This document shows, piece by piece, positions 7,854 through 17,800 of a stretch of 64,000 bases of DNA. Position 1 is the first letter of the stretch. Each line of letters begins with the position of its first letter. The notes below the pieces were generated by a model that saw only the letters and a program-made list of their open reading frames with translations, had not been told where the DNA came from and searched no databases. The stretch comes from DATHZQ01 sp965216945 (GTDB taxonomy: Bacteria; Actinomycetota; Acidimicrobiia; Spongiisociales; UBA5794): positions 2,852,001 through 2,916,000 of the forward strand of contig CBDCGU010000003.1 in NCBI GenBank assembly GCA_965216945.1. The letters are read 5' to 3'. A program made the position numbers and the translations under genes.

Positions 7854-8594
7854 GTGCGCCTGCCCGCGCTCCTGGCGTGTGCGCTGCTGGTCGTGTCGTG
7901 CGGCGGAGGTGCGACGGAATCCACCGAGGTGGTGGTCTCTGCTGCGGCGTCGCTCAGCGACGCCTTCACGGAGTTGGCCGGCGAATTCGAGCGCATCAAT
8001 CCCCGTAAGGAGATCGTTCTCAATCTGGCGGGCACCTCGGTTCTGCGTGAGCAGATATTGGAAGGAGCGCCGGTCGACGTGTTTGCCCCGGCCGATTCGA
8101 CCAGCATGAGCGCCGTCGCAGACGCCGGCCTCGTCGCAGGCGACATCGCGGTGGTGGCCCACAACACGTTGCAGATCGGCGTGCCGGCCGGCAACCCTGG
8201 TGCGGTCACCGGCGTTTCGGACTTCGCAGACGCCGACCTCTTGCTCGGCCTGTGTGCATCGGGCGTGCCATGCGGCGACCTCGCTCGGCGAGCGCTCGCC
8301 AATGCCCAGGTCGAGCCGGACGTCGACACGGAAGAGCCCGACGTGCGCGCCTTGCTCACCAAGCTGCGAGCGGGTGAGCTCGATGCCGGGATCGTGTACG
8401 TGACCGATGTGGCGGCCGCTCGACCCTCGGTTGAGGGCGTCGCCATTCCCGCGGCGGTCAACGTCGTCACCGACTACCCGATCGCAGTGCTCACAGAGGC
8501 CGGCGAGCCGGACGCCGCCGCGGCATTCGTCGCCTTCACACAATCACCGGCGGGGCGGGAGGTTCTGGCGCGTCACGGATTCATCCTGCCATGA
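7854..8594 (+). CDS. modA: Molybdate ABC transporter substrate-binding lipoprotein
   Basis: A 246-residue lipoprotein. After a GTG start directly behind the preceding stop comes a hydrophobic stretch ending in VVSC, a lipobox whose Cys would be lipidated. The mature part shows the ModA fold: the SAAASLSDAF segment binds oxyanion with backbone and Ser hydroxyls, NLAGTSVLREQI and DVFAPAD follow, and GIVYVTD lies near the hinge. It delivers molybdate (or tungstate) to ModB. The stop overlaps the modB start by 4 bases, so translation is probably coupled. A GTG at 7833 would add 7 residues. Confidence 0.9.
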   Translation: MRLPALLACALLVVSCGGGATESTEVVVSAAASLSDAFTELAGEFERINPRKEIVLNLAGTSVLREQILEGAPVDVFAPADSTSMSAVADAGLVAGDIAVVAHNTLQIGVPAGNPGAVTGVSDFADADLLLGLCASGVPCGDLARRALANAQVEPDVDTEEPDVRALLTKLRAGELDAGIVYVTDVAAARPSVEGVAIPAAVNVVTDYPIAVLTEAGEPDAAAAFVAFTQSPAGREVLARHGFILP

Positions 8595-9394
8595 CCACCG
8601 CCCGCCGGCGGACCCGGCGCCGACCGCCCGCATTCTTGCTGCTGCTGGCCGCATCGGGTCTCGCCGTCTTCGTCGTGCCGTTGCTCGGCCTACTGGTGCG
8701 TACGCCGTGGACCGATCTCGCGCAGCTGTTGGCGAGCGACACCGCCCGCGATGCGTTTCGACTGTCGATGGTCTCCTCGGTTGCGGCCACGGGGATCAGC
8801 GCCGCGGTTGGCGTTCCGCTTGCGTGGGTCCTCGCCCGCAACGAGTTCCCTGGCAAGGGACTCGTCAGGGGAGTGGTGCTCCTCCCGCTCGTCTTGCCAC
8901 CCGTGGTGGGTGGAGCGGCACTTCTGTTTGCGCTGGGGCGGCGGGGCGTTGTCGGTCGTCCTCTGTACGAGGCCACCGGTCTCACGCTTCCGTTCTCGAT
9001 GTGGGGGGTGATACTGGCGGCGACGTTCGTGGCGATGCCGTTCTTGGTGATCACCGTCGAGGGGGCACTCCACAACCTCGACCGACGCTACGAAGACGCC
9101 GCAGCAACCCTCGGAGCGCGGCGCTGGACCGTGCTGCGCCGCGTCACGCTGCCAATGATCGGCCCTGCGCTGGCCTCGGGATTGATTCTCACATGGGCTC
9201 GGGCGTTCGGTGAGTTCGGCGCCACCGTCACATTCGCCGGCAGTCTGCAAGGACGTACCCAGACGCTGCCGCTTGCCGTGTTCGTGGCCCTCGAGAGCGA
9301 TCGCGACACGGCAGTAGCGCTGAGTGTGCTGATGGTATCGGTCTCCTTCGTCGTCCTCGTTGCGTTGCGGAACCGCTGGTGGCGTGCGCTGTGA
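8591..9394 (+). CDS. modB: Molybdate ABC transporter permease
   Basis: A 267-residue integral membrane protein with about six segments. The EAA loop that docks on the ATPase is visible in the region AATLGARRW near residue 173. The length and pattern match ModB. It forms the homodimeric channel for oxyanion import with ModA and ModC. It overlaps modA by 4 bases and modC by 4 bases, a tightly coupled operon. Confidence 0.92.
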   Translation: MTTARRRTRRRPPAFLLLLAASGLAVFVVPLLGLLVRTPWTDLAQLLASDTARDAFRLSMVSSVAATGISAAVGVPLAWVLARNEFPGKGLVRGVVLLPLVLPPVVGGAALLFALGRRGVVGRPLYEATGLTLPFSMWGVILAATFVAMPFLVITVEGALHNLDRRYEDAAATLGARRWTVLRRVTLPMIGPALASGLILTWARAFGEFGATVTFAGSLQGRTQTLPLAVFVALESDRDTAVALSVLMVSVSFVVLVALRNRWWRAL

Positions 9395-10449
9395 CTGCAG
9401 GTCTCGAGGCTCAGCTCACGATGTCGCGGGAGGGGTTCCGGCTCGATGCCGCCATCTCCATCCGCCCCGGCCGCACCGTGGCGCTGCTCGGGCCCAACGG
9501 TGCCGGCAAGACAACGACCGTCCTCGCTCTTGCGGGACTGCTGCCCTTGGAGCGCGGGCGCATCGAGCTCGGGGGACGGGTGCTGGATGATCCATCCGCC
9601 GGTGCGTTCGTGCCCGCCGAAGACCGCGGGATCGGCGTCGTGTTCCAGGACTACCTGCTGTTTCCCCACCTCAGCGCGCTCGACAACGTGGCGTTTGGTC
9701 CCCGCAGCAGCGGGAAGTCGCGGCGCCGGGCGGAGCTGACCGCCCGCTCCTGGATGGAGCGTGTTGGCGTCGCCGCGCTGACCTACCGCCGTCCCGACGA
9801 CCTCTCCGGAGGTCAGGCGCAACGGGTGGCGCTGGCCCGCGCCCTCGCCGGCGACCCCCAGCTTCTCCTGCTGGACGAACCGCTTGCAGCGCTCGACGTG
9901 ACCACTCGATCCGATTTGCGCCGCACGCTGCGCTCCCACCTCGACGGCTTTGCCGGTCCCCGCCTGCTCATCACACACGATCCGACGGAGGCGTTCCTCT
10001 TGGCAGACGAGATACTCGTGATGGAGGGAGGTCGGATCATCCAGCGAGGCGATGCCGACGACATCCGCCTCCGACCGCGTACTCCCTATGTCGCCGATCT
10101 GGCCGGTGCCAACCTGCTCGCCGGCACCGCCGCAGACGGAGTGGTCGTAGTGAACGGACATGAGCTCCACATTGCCGACCGCAGCGTCGCCGGTCCGGTG
10201 CTGGCCACGATCCATGCCCGTGCGATCGCCATCCACCGGGTCCAGCCCGAGGGGAGCCCGCGCAACACGTGGGCCACCACCGTCGTGCGGGTCGAGCACT
10301 ACGGAGACCGCGTTCGACTGCAAACCGGAGCCCCGATGGCTCTGACGGCAGAGATCACTCCGAGCGCAGAACGGGCGCTCGCTCTCGCATCCGGTGTCCG
10401 GGTGTGGGTATCGATCAAGGCGACGGAGATCGGCATCAGGGCCAACTGA
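9391..10449 (+). CDS. modC: Molybdate ABC transporter ATP-binding protein
   Basis: A 352-residue ATPase. Walker A is GPNGAGKTT, the signature is LSGGQ, Walker B is LLLLDEPLAALD, and the H-loop is in LLITHDPTEAF. A C-terminal region of about 120 residues after residue 235 corresponds to the TOBE/MOP-like domain that in ModC proteins binds molybdate and regulates transport. I chose the GTG at 9391, which overlaps the modB stop. A GTG at 9379 would add 4 residues. Energises ModAB. Confidence 0.92.
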   Translation: MTAGLEAQLTMSREGFRLDAAISIRPGRTVALLGPNGAGKTTTVLALAGLLPLERGRIELGGRVLDDPSAGAFVPAEDRGIGVVFQDYLLFPHLSALDNVAFGPRSSGKSRRRAELTARSWMERVGVAALTYRRPDDLSGGQAQRVALARALAGDPQLLLLDEPLAALDVTTRSDLRRTLRSHLDGFAGPRLLITHDPTEAFLLADEILVMEGGRIIQRGDADDIRLRPRTPYVADLAGANLLAGTAADGVVVVNGHELHIADRSVAGPVLATIHARAIAIHRVQPEGSPRNTWATTVVRVEHYGDRVRLQTGAPMALTAEITPSAERALALASGVRVWVSIKATEIGIRAN

Positions 10450-10474
10450 GGAGGTTCGAGCCATACTGGCGGGT

Positions 10475-10870
10475 ATGGATCGCAACGTGCTCGGCGGCGA
10501 ATTGGATGGTTGTGGTGTCGACCCGCTCACGGGGTGGCTCCGTGACGGATCCTGTCGGACCACGGTCCAGGACCGCGGGCTCCATACCATCTGTGCCGTG
10601 GTGACGGCTGAGTTCCTCGAACATCAGCGCAGCATCGGGAACGACCTGACGACGCCGATGCCGCAGTACCGGTTCCCCGGTCTCCGTCCCGGGGATCGGT
10701 GGTGTGTGACGGCCTGGAACTGGCTACGAGCGCACGAGGACGGCAAGGCGTCGCCGGTTGTCCTGGCGGCCACACACGAGCGAACCCTGGACGTGGTGAA
10801 CCTCGAGCTGTTGGAGCGGTACGCCGTCGATGTTCCCCCCGACCTCAGCGGTCTGGGGGACGTCTCCTAG
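10475..10870 (+). CDS. DUF2237 family protein
   Basis: A 131-residue protein that matches the DUF2237 pattern across its length: NVLGGELDGCGVDPLTGW at the N-terminus, then GLHTICAVVTAEFL, GNDLTTPMPQYRFPGL, GDRWCVTAWNW and the final VVLAATHERTLDVV. It is a small soluble protein of unknown function, found in many bacteria and some eukaryotes. Conserved Cys residues in the first, second and fourth blocks are retained. It follows modC by 25 bases and could be transcribed with it. The convergent hydrolase overlaps its last 4 bases. Confidence 0.88.
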   Translation: MDRNVLGGELDGCGVDPLTGWLRDGSCRTTVQDRGLHTICAVVTAEFLEHQRSIGNDLTTPMPQYRFPGLRPGDRWCVTAWNWLRAHEDGKASPVVLAATHERTLDVVNLELLERYAVDVPPDLSGLGDVS

Positions 10871-11523
10871 GAGGGGTCATGGACGGCGGCGTACCTGGTG
10901 AACCAATCGCCGGCGAGATCGGCCACCTGGTCCAGCGTGCCATGCTCGGCGAACAGATGTCCCGCCCGCGGCACGATCTCCAGCTTCGCCGTGGCGGATT
11001 GCATCTGTGACAGCGCCCGTCGGTTCAACTCGAGCACCTGCGGATCGGCGGCGCCGACGATCAGCAGGGTCGGCGCCCGAACCACCGGGAGCGCGCTCCC
11101 CGCAAGGTCCGGCCGGCCGCCACGCGAGACGACGGCACTGACCGTCGATCCGGCTTCGGCAGCGGCGACTAGCGCAGCGGCGGCGCCGGTGCTTGCCCCG
11201 AAGTAGCCAATCGGCAGGGTCGCCGTGTCGTCGTGGGTCACCACGAACCGGGTGGCCGCACACAGACGCTCTCCGAGGAGCACGATGTTGAAACGCAGGT
11301 GCCGCGTCAGCCGGTCCGCCGACTCCTCGTCGCGCGTGAGGAGATCCATCAACAGGGTGGCGAGCCCGCGTTGGTGGAGTGAGCTTGCGACAGCCCTGTT
11401 GCGCGGGCTGCGTCTGCTGCTCCCGCTGCCGTGAGCGAAGACGACGATCCCGCGGGCGTCGTCGGGGACGATCAGCTCGCCCTGGAGCGTCGCGGTGCCG
11501 GCCGGGATCGTGACGGTGCCCAT
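10867..11523 (-). CDS. Dienelactone-hydrolase-like alpha/beta hydrolase
   Basis: 218 residues with the compact DLH-like layout: FAHGSGSS early (oxyanion loop), the nucleophile elbow region GYFGASTGAAA near residue 105 (Ser in GAST), an acid in GAADPQVLE, and the His in PRAGHLF. In many bacteria this family is fused to or next to a phosphoribosyltransferase domain; here it stands alone. There is no signal peptide. The start is the ATG at 11523. The frame stays open further upstream, but that part has no family resemblance. The substrate is unknown. Confidence 0.82.
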   Translation of the reverse strand: MGTVTIPAGTATLQGELIVPDDARGIVVFAHGSGSSRRSPRNRAVASSLHQRGLATLLMDLLTRDEESADRLTRHLRFNIVLLGERLCAATRFVVTHDDTATLPIGYFGASTGAAAALVAAAEAGSTVSAVVSRGGRPDLAGSALPVVRAPTLLIVGAADPQVLELNRRALSQMQSATAKLEIVPRAGHLFAEHGTLDQVADLAGDWFTRYAAVHDPS

Positions 11524-11606
11524 CAGCGCATTGTGCGAGCTCTCTGCGACTCCGGCTAGGGGCTCTTGGTGCGTTGTGTCCGCCGTAGGGATCCACCGAT
11601 GCCGGC

Positions 11607-12728
11607 TCAGGCCGGGACCGGCTCGAGTGCCAGCAGGCGATGACGGTGGCGGTTGAGGAACCACACGAGTCCGATCGTCAGGATGCCGCCGCCTACCGCG
11701 AATCCCAACAGCACGGGGTTGGTGCGAAGCTCGTCGAGAAAGATGGCTGTGCTGAGGACCTCCATTGCGGCCATCACGGCGACAAACGCGATCAAGCGGC
11801 TCTCCCGCAGAGTGTGGACGAAGAGCGTGCCGAGCGGCGCACCCCAGACGACGACGGGGATGGCTGCCAGCCACAGGCCGAAGATGTCGTACTCGACCGC
11901 CGGCCCGGGCGGGATGGTGCGGCCGGCGATCGACACGACCTGGTCACCGGCGAGGCCGACCGAGAGCTGGCCATGGACCACCCCGAGGATCGCGAAGCCG
12001 AGGGACGAGACGAATGCCATGGCGATGACCGACGTCGGGACTCCGACTCGGGGGTGCAGCCCGGCGAGCACGACGATGAACAAGAACAGCAGCACGTCGA
12101 CGCCCGATCCGGTGAGGGCCGAGGCCACGCCGCCCACCAGGCCGGAGAGGGCAACGCCCCCCACCATGCGGCGGTTCCAGCGAGGCAGGTCCTCGACGCC
12201 GCAGTCGCCCTCGTCGAGAGCGAGCCACACGACATAGGCCATGGCAGCGAGCACGATCGTGAATGTGACCTTGACGTACGCAGGTGACACTCGGAACGAC
12301 CAGAAGGGCGTATCGGGTCGACCGAGGACGAAGAGAGCGGACACGAAACCTGCCATACCGGAGACACCCGCGAGGAGAACCGCCTTCCGCTCGATCTTCC
12401 GTCCCGCGAGCACGATGATGAGTGCGGCCGTGACCATTCCCACGGCCTGGATGGAGAGCGAGAAGGTGCGTGCCACGTCGGCAGGCACCTGGAGCACCTT
12501 GGTGAAAACGGGAAACGCGACAGCACCTCCGCCTTGGGGAGTGGAGCCGGCCACGAAGCTGCCGAAGATCATGGTGAGGCTCGAGCGCCAGTGCATCGCC
12601 ACCCGCGTCCACTGGTCGGCCGCGAGCACGTACAGCGCCCAGACAGCCGTGATGGCTGCTGGGATGGCCCAGATCGCCGCACGGCGCAGCCGGTCCCCTG
12701 TGTTCGCCGACGGTTGAGCCCTCACCAC
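11607..12728 (-). CDS. TauE/SafE-family sulfite exporter (paralogue 1)
   Basis: About 373 residues with eight or nine membrane segments. The region near residue 50 reads SSLTMIFGSFVAGSTPQGGG, a sequence repeated almost unchanged in the paralogue at 45388. A second half-repeat contains LTGSGVDVLLF and GVPTSVI. TauE/SafE proteins export sulfite or organosulfonates. I start at the GTG at 12728 by comparison with the paralogue. A TTG at 12767 is also in frame and neither has a strong ribosome-binding site. The substrate is not shown by sequence. Confidence 0.85.
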   Translation of the reverse strand: MVRAQPSANTGDRLRRAAIWAIPAAITAVWALYVLAADQWTRVAMHWRSSLTMIFGSFVAGSTPQGGGAVAFPVFTKVLQVPADVARTFSLSIQAVGMVTAALIIVLAGRKIERKAVLLAGVSGMAGFVSALFVLGRPDTPFWSFRVSPAYVKVTFTIVLAAMAYVVWLALDEGDCGVEDLPRWNRRMVGGVALSGLVGGVASALTGSGVDVLLFLFIVVLAGLHPRVGVPTSVIAMAFVSSLGFAILGVVHGQLSVGLAGDQVVSIAGRTIPPGPAVEYDIFGLWLAAIPVVVWGAPLGTLFVHTLRESRLIAFVAVMAAMEVLSTAIFLDELRTNPVLLGFAVGGGILTIGLVWFLNRHRHRLLALEPVPA

Positions 12729-12863
12729 CTGCCATGAAACCGCTGTATTGGGCGGTGTTGTGGTCAAACGTCGTTTTCGAGACGATTGGTGTGGTGCCGG
12801 ACCGGTAGCGTCGTCCGAGCCGAGCCCGCATCGAAGGGCTCGTCGAGCGGGTGGGATGGGCCG

Positions 12864-13700
12864 CTATGCGGCCCGGGTCAGCAGATCACGGGTCGTGAGA
12901 TTCGTGTACCGATCGACAGCAACGATGGTGCCCTCCTGAACTTCGACCCAGACCTCGTCGGTGAGGGGCTCGGACGCCACGACGACCGCACGATAGGTGT
13001 CGTCGGCCTCGGGGCAGTGGATGGTGCCGCAGATCGCACAATCGCGGATGCCGCTGCGCAGGGTCCAGTACAGCGAGTTGCCCCAGCGGCTCGCAACGAG
13101 GTTGATCCCGTCGCTGAGCAGGAAGTTGAGCTTCGGGGGCGCTTCAGTGGGGTCGACGAGTGATGCCCGCACCAAGTCGAGCACTGCCTGTTCGACGAGG
13201 CGTGCCACCGGGGCGACATCGTATGCGGGCCGGTGCGGGTCGAGTCCAGACTCCGCCATGCGTCCCAGCAGCCATTGGAAGATGAGCTCTGAGTCCGTGC
13301 TGCCGGCCGGCGTGGCGTGAACATCGTGCAGCAGCGCTGGTGCAAGTGTTCCGTGCGTGGTCAACGTGCCGTTGTGGGCGAAGACCCAGGGCCCGTGGGC
13401 GAAGGGATGAGTGTTCACCATGTCGATGTTGCCGACTGTTGCCCCGCGAACATGGGCAATCACCGTCGGCGACACGGTTTCTCTGGCTTCTTCGGCGAAC
13501 CGCCGATCGGCAAACGCCGGCTTCGTCGACTGGACGACCTCGAACCCTCCTTCGCTCCAGCGGGCGATACCCCAGCCATCTGCATTGCGCCGGCCACGTG
13601 CGTCGCGATCACTCTGGACCTGGAGGGCATTCTGAGCAGCAACCAGGCTGCACTCCAGCCGCGTGGGATCGGTGGCCATGAATCCGTAGAGTCGGCACAT
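12864..13700 (-). CDS. Class II glutamine amidotransferase (YafJ/EgtC-like)
   Basis: 278 residues starting MCRLYGFM, so that after removal of Met the Cys is the N-terminal nucleophile of a class II amidotransferase. Further motifs are NADGWGIARW, the Arg-bearing AHVRGAT, HPFAHGPWVFAHNGT and STDSEL. A Cys-rich stretch DCAICGTIHCP near residue 230 is unusual and could bind metal. A strong AGGAGG sits 5 bases before the ATG at 13700. The frame is open further up, but that part lies in a dispersed repeat. The acceptor substrate is unknown. Confidence 0.88.
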   Translation of the reverse strand: MCRLYGFMATDPTRLECSLVAAQNALQVQSDRDARGRRNADGWGIARWSEGGFEVVQSTKPAFADRRFAEEARETVSPTVIAHVRGATVGNIDMVNTHPFAHGPWVFAHNGTLTTHGTLAPALLHDVHATPAGSTDSELIFQWLLGRMAESGLDPHRPAYDVAPVARLVEQAVLDLVRASLVDPTEAPPKLNFLLSDGINLVASRWGNSLYWTLRSGIRDCAICGTIHCPEADDTYRAVVVASEPLTDEVWVEVQEGTIVAVDRYTNLTTRDLLTRAA

Positions 13701-13839
13701 GAGGAACCTCCTGTGTCCGCTATAACGACGGCGCACCCGCGGTGGAGCCCGGAGTGTCGGAACCCGGTCCCACATACGGGCTTCGGACGGGTGCCAGTCG
13801 ACCGCGCGCAAGTCGGCGCTCGCTCGCGAGGCATGCTCC

Positions 13840-13909
13840 TGGCTCTTCGCCTTGCGGCTCATCGCGGTGCGATCCGGGGGCCGCGGCCCCAGATCGCCGA
13901 GTCCGCACC
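13840..13909. repeat. Dispersed 70-bp repeat, copy B
   Basis: 66 of 70 identities to 4523-4592. The same hairpin-forming core (GATC arms around GGGG and CCCC) is kept. It lies between the divergent amidotransferase (start 13700) and TauE (start 13929) genes. Confidence 0.85.
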
Positions 13910-13928
13910 TCGTGGTGCGTCCTCTTAG

Positions 13929-14786
13929 ATGGATCTGTCGCTGTGGTGGTTGGTGCCTGCCGCTGTCGTGATCGCCGCGGTGGCCAACGGAGCCGGTATC
14001 GGCGGGGCCACGTTCTTCTCGCCGCTCTTCGTCATCGGGCTGGGCCTCGAGCCGGGCACGGCCGTTGGTGTGGCGCTCGGCACCGAGGTGTTCGGATTCT
14101 CCTCAGGCGTGGTGGCCCATGCCCGGGCGGGTGCCATCGACTGGCACCTTGTGAGGCTGCTCGCCACGGCATCGATTCCCGCAGCCGTGCTCGGGTCCTT
14201 GCTTGCGGGTGTTGCACCCGAAGTGCTGCTCAAGGGCCTTCTGGCGGTTGGGCTGATGGGGATCGCCGCCATCTTCATCCGCCATCACGATCCGCAGCGG
14301 GAGGACGCAGACATTGCGGCGGGAATCGGCGTCGTCGATCCTGCCTTCGAGAGCCGCATCGCACTGCCGGACGAGGACGTTGTCGAGTACCAGGTGTGCC
14401 GCCCGCTCGATGGACGCATCGGTGCCGGGATCGGAGGGCTGTTCGTCGGGCTCATCTCGACAGGTCTCGGTGAGGCGAACTCGTTCACGCTCGTCAAGCG
14501 GTGCAGAGTGCCTTCGCGCATCGCCGTTGCCGTCAGCGTGACCACGGTGGCGTTCACCGCGATCGCCGCGTCCGTGACGCATGCCATCGACTTCGTCAAC
14601 ACCCCGGATCCGGATTACAGCCGGATCGGTTCGATCCTGTTGTTCACCATTCCGGGCGTGCTCATCGGCGGTCAACTCGGCCCACGTCTCGTCGGCCGGA
14701 TGCCTGAGCAGTTGCTCATCCGCACGCTCGGTTGGATCTTCCTGGTCATTGCTGCGCTCACGGCGTTCGAGGCTTTGTCGGGATGA
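13929..14786 (+). CDS. TauE/SafE-family sulfite exporter (paralogue 2)
   Basis: 285 residues with about eight membrane segments. It starts directly with a membrane helix followed by GAGIGGATFFSPLF, the glycine-rich first-half motif of TauE/SafE, and has a second-half counterpart GLISTGLGEANSF. It is a distant relative of the two longer paralogues in this window, lacking their STPQGGG motif. Probably exports a small sulfur or carboxylate anion. Copy B of the dispersed repeat ends 19 bases upstream of the start. No clear ribosome-binding site. Confidence 0.85.
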   Translation: MDLSLWWLVPAAVVIAAVANGAGIGGATFFSPLFVIGLGLEPGTAVGVALGTEVFGFSSGVVAHARAGAIDWHLVRLLATASIPAAVLGSLLAGVAPEVLLKGLLAVGLMGIAAIFIRHHDPQREDADIAAGIGVVDPAFESRIALPDEDVVEYQVCRPLDGRIGAGIGGLFVGLISTGLGEANSFTLVKRCRVPSRIAVAVSVTTVAFTAIAASVTHAIDFVNTPDPDYSRIGSILLFTIPGVLIGGQLGPRLVGRMPEQLLIRTLGWIFLVIAALTAFEALSG

Positions 14787-14813
14787 ATGTGCGGCGCCGC
14801 CGATCTGGCTTTC

Positions 14814-14861
14814 GTTCTTGCGTACATCGGCGCGACGTGCCGCGCCGATGTACGCAAGAAC
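14814..14861. repeat. Perfect 21-bp inverted repeat with 6-base loop
   Basis: The arms 14814-14834 and 14841-14861 are exact reverse complements. An RNA hairpin of 21 pairs would form between the TauE stop (14786) and hrpA. No T-tract follows, so it is not a standard intrinsic terminator. The right arm includes an ATG at 14848 that is in frame with hrpA. Confidence 0.95.
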
Positions 14862-14877
14862 AGCACTGGTGGCCCTC

Positions 14878-17800
14878 GTGACCGAGAGCCTGCGTACCCT
14901 GCGCACCCGAGCCGACGGCTTGATGCTCCTCGACCGGCACCGGCTGCGCCGCCGAATCGGTGGCTTGGCCAGGGTCGAGCGCCCCGATCGGCGGCGCCGC
15001 GCTCTCGATGAGATCATCGCCGACCTCGAACAAGCCGAGCAACGTGTGGCGTTGCGTCGCGCCGCCTCTCCCGACCACATCTCGTACCCCGACGAACTGC
15101 CCATCTCGTCGCATGTCGACGAGCTGCGTGCGGCGATTCACGAGCACCAAGTCGTTGTCGTCGCTGGAGAGACCGGGTCGGGCAAGAGCACTCAGCTCCC
15201 CAAGCTGTGCCTCGACATGGGCCGCGGGATCACGGGCCTCATCGGCCACACCCAACCCAGGCGGATCGCCGCCCGATCCATCGCCGAGAGGGTGGCCGAG
15301 GAGGTGGGGAGCGCGGTCGGCGGGCTCGTCGGCTATACGGTCAGATTCTCCGATCAGGTGGGTCACGGCACCCTGGTGAAGGTGATGACCGACGGCATCT
15401 TGCTCAACGAGATCCACGGCGATCGGCGCCTGCTGCGGTACGACACTCTCATCCTGGACGAGGCGCACGAGCGCAGCTTGAACATCGATTTTCTGCTGGG
15501 GTATCTGACGGCCCTGATTCCGCAACGTCCCGACCTCAAGCTCATCATCACCTCGGCCACCATCGACACCGCTCGATTCGCCGAGCACTTCGGAGGCGCA
15601 CCGGTCGTCGAGGTGTCTGGCCGCAGCTACCCGGTGGAGATCCGGTACCGGCCGCTGGACGATCCTGCCGCAACCGAACCGCGGGATCAGCCCGCCGCGA
15701 TCGCCGATGCCGTCACGGAACTGGTCGCCGAGGGCGATGGCGACATTCTCGTGTTCTGCTCCGGTGAACGTGAGATTCGCGACGCGGGGGACGCCATCGA
15801 TGAGCTTCGGCTGCGGCACACCGAAGTCGTTCCGCTCTACGGACGGCTCTCCGCGGCCCAACAACACCGTGTGTTCCAACCCCACACCGGCCGTCGAGTC
15901 GTCGTCGCTACCAACGTCGCAGAGACCTCCCTGACGGTGCCCGGCATCCGTTATGTCGTCGACGCCGGCACCGCCCGGATCTCGCGGTTCAATCGCCGGA
16001 CCAAGGTGCAGCGGCTCCCGATCGAACCGATCTCGCAGGCCTCCGCCGACCAACGTGCCGGGCGGTGCGGTCGGCTCGGGCCCGGCATCTGCATCCGGCT
16101 GTACGCAGAGGACGACTTCGACGCCCGACCGGAGTTCACCGAGCCGGAGATACGACGCACGAACCTCGCATCGGTGCTGCTTCAGATGGCGGCGCTCGAT
16201 CTCGGCGACGTCGAGAGCTTTCCGTTCCTCGATCCCCCTGACCCGCGGGCCGTGCGCGACGGTATCAACCTGCTGGCCGAGCTCGGCGCCATCGATCCGG
16301 CCAACCGAGGTACCGGACGGTGGCTCACGAAGGTGGGAAGGCAGCTCGCCCGGCTCCCGCTGGATCCCCGCTTGGGTCGCATGCTGGTCGACGCTGCCGC
16401 CAACTCGTGCCTGCGCGAGATGCTGGTGATCGCGGCAGCTCAATCCATCCAGGATCCGCGAGAACGGCCGGAGGACCAGGAGGAGAAGGCCAGACAGCTC
16501 CATGCTCGCTTCGCCGACCCGTCCTCGGACCTGCTCACCTGGCTGAGGCTGTGGGAGTACGTGTCTGGCGAGCGCCGCAGCCGCACGTCGGGTCAGTTTC
16601 GCAGGATGTGCCGGGAGGACTTCCTCAACTACAAACGCTTGCGGGAGTGGCAGGACATCCATCGACAGCTTCGTGACCTCGTCGATGAGCTGGGTCTCCC
16701 CATCAACCGCAGGCCCGCATCTCCCGACCAGATCCACCGGTCGGCGCTCTCCGGGCTGCTGTCGCAGGTCGGCAAGCGGGACCCCGCGGGCTACGAGTAC
16801 CGCGGAGCGAGGGGATCGAGGTTCTTCATCTCGCCCGGCTCAGGGCTGTTCAAGCAAGCCCCGGAGTGGGTGATGGCGGCAGAGCTCGTCGAGACGAGCC
16901 GGCTGTGGGCGCACGGCGTCGCACCGGTGACGGTCGAGTGGATCGAGGATGCGGGCGCTCACCTGATCAGCCGGTCGCACAGCGACCCGTGGTGGGATGC
17001 CGAGCAAGGGGCTGCCGTCGCCAAGGAATCCATCTCGTTGTACGGCATCCCGCTGACATCGGATCGCACCGTGCAATACGCCCATATCGACCCCGCGGGC
17101 GCCCGGGAGATGTTCATCCGGCATGCGCTCGTGCTGGGGGAGTGGGATACCCATCACGAGTTCGCCGCCCGCAACCAGGCGCGAATCGACGAAGTCGTGG
17201 ACATCGAGATCAGAGAACGCCGCAGCGGTGTGCTGGTGGACGACGATGCCCTCGCCGGCTGGTTCGCAGCTCGCATCCCCGATGACGTCACCTCCGCCCG
17301 CCACTTCGACCGTTGGTGGCGCGATGAGCGACTCACCCGGCCGGATCTCCTCGATCTGACGGAGAGGGATCTGATGGACCCGGATGCCGCTGCCTCCGAT
17401 CCCGAGGCATTTCCGCAGATGTGGCGGATCGGTGACCTTGCGATGCCGCTCGAATACGAACACGATCCGGGAAGCGCTCACGATGGCGTGACCGTCGAGA
17501 TCCCCGTGGCGAACCTCAGCCGCGTGTCACCCGTGGTCTTCGACTGGAACGTGCCCGGACTCAGAGACGAGCTCGTCGCTGCGCTGGTGCGTTCCCTGCC
17601 GAAGCAGTTCCGCCGTGACTTCGTACCGGTGCCGGAGACGGTCGATCGTCTTCTGCAGCGCATCGATCCCGATGCCGGTGGTGTCGTTGAAGTCGTGCGG
17701 CGTGAGTTGTCGTCCATGAGTGGCGTGGCGATTCCCCCCGATGCGCTCCGGCTGGATGCGCTGCCGCCACACCTGCGTCCCGCGTTCCGCATCGTGGGCG

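Noticed and set aside
12765..12795. Similarity of the sequence before TauE paralogue 1 to the ltrA-end repeat
   Set aside because: Only short stretches (TTTTCG, GGTGTGG) agree; too weak to call a repeat copy.
13701..13862. Longer start for the class II amidotransferase
   Set aside because: Class II enzymes need Cys directly after Met. MCRLYG at 13700 has AGGAGG in front, and the extension lies in a dispersed repeat.
14758..16737. Long minus-strand open frame inside hrpA
   Set aside because: Antisense shadow of HrpA, whose motifs are unmistakable. No start signal and no family match.
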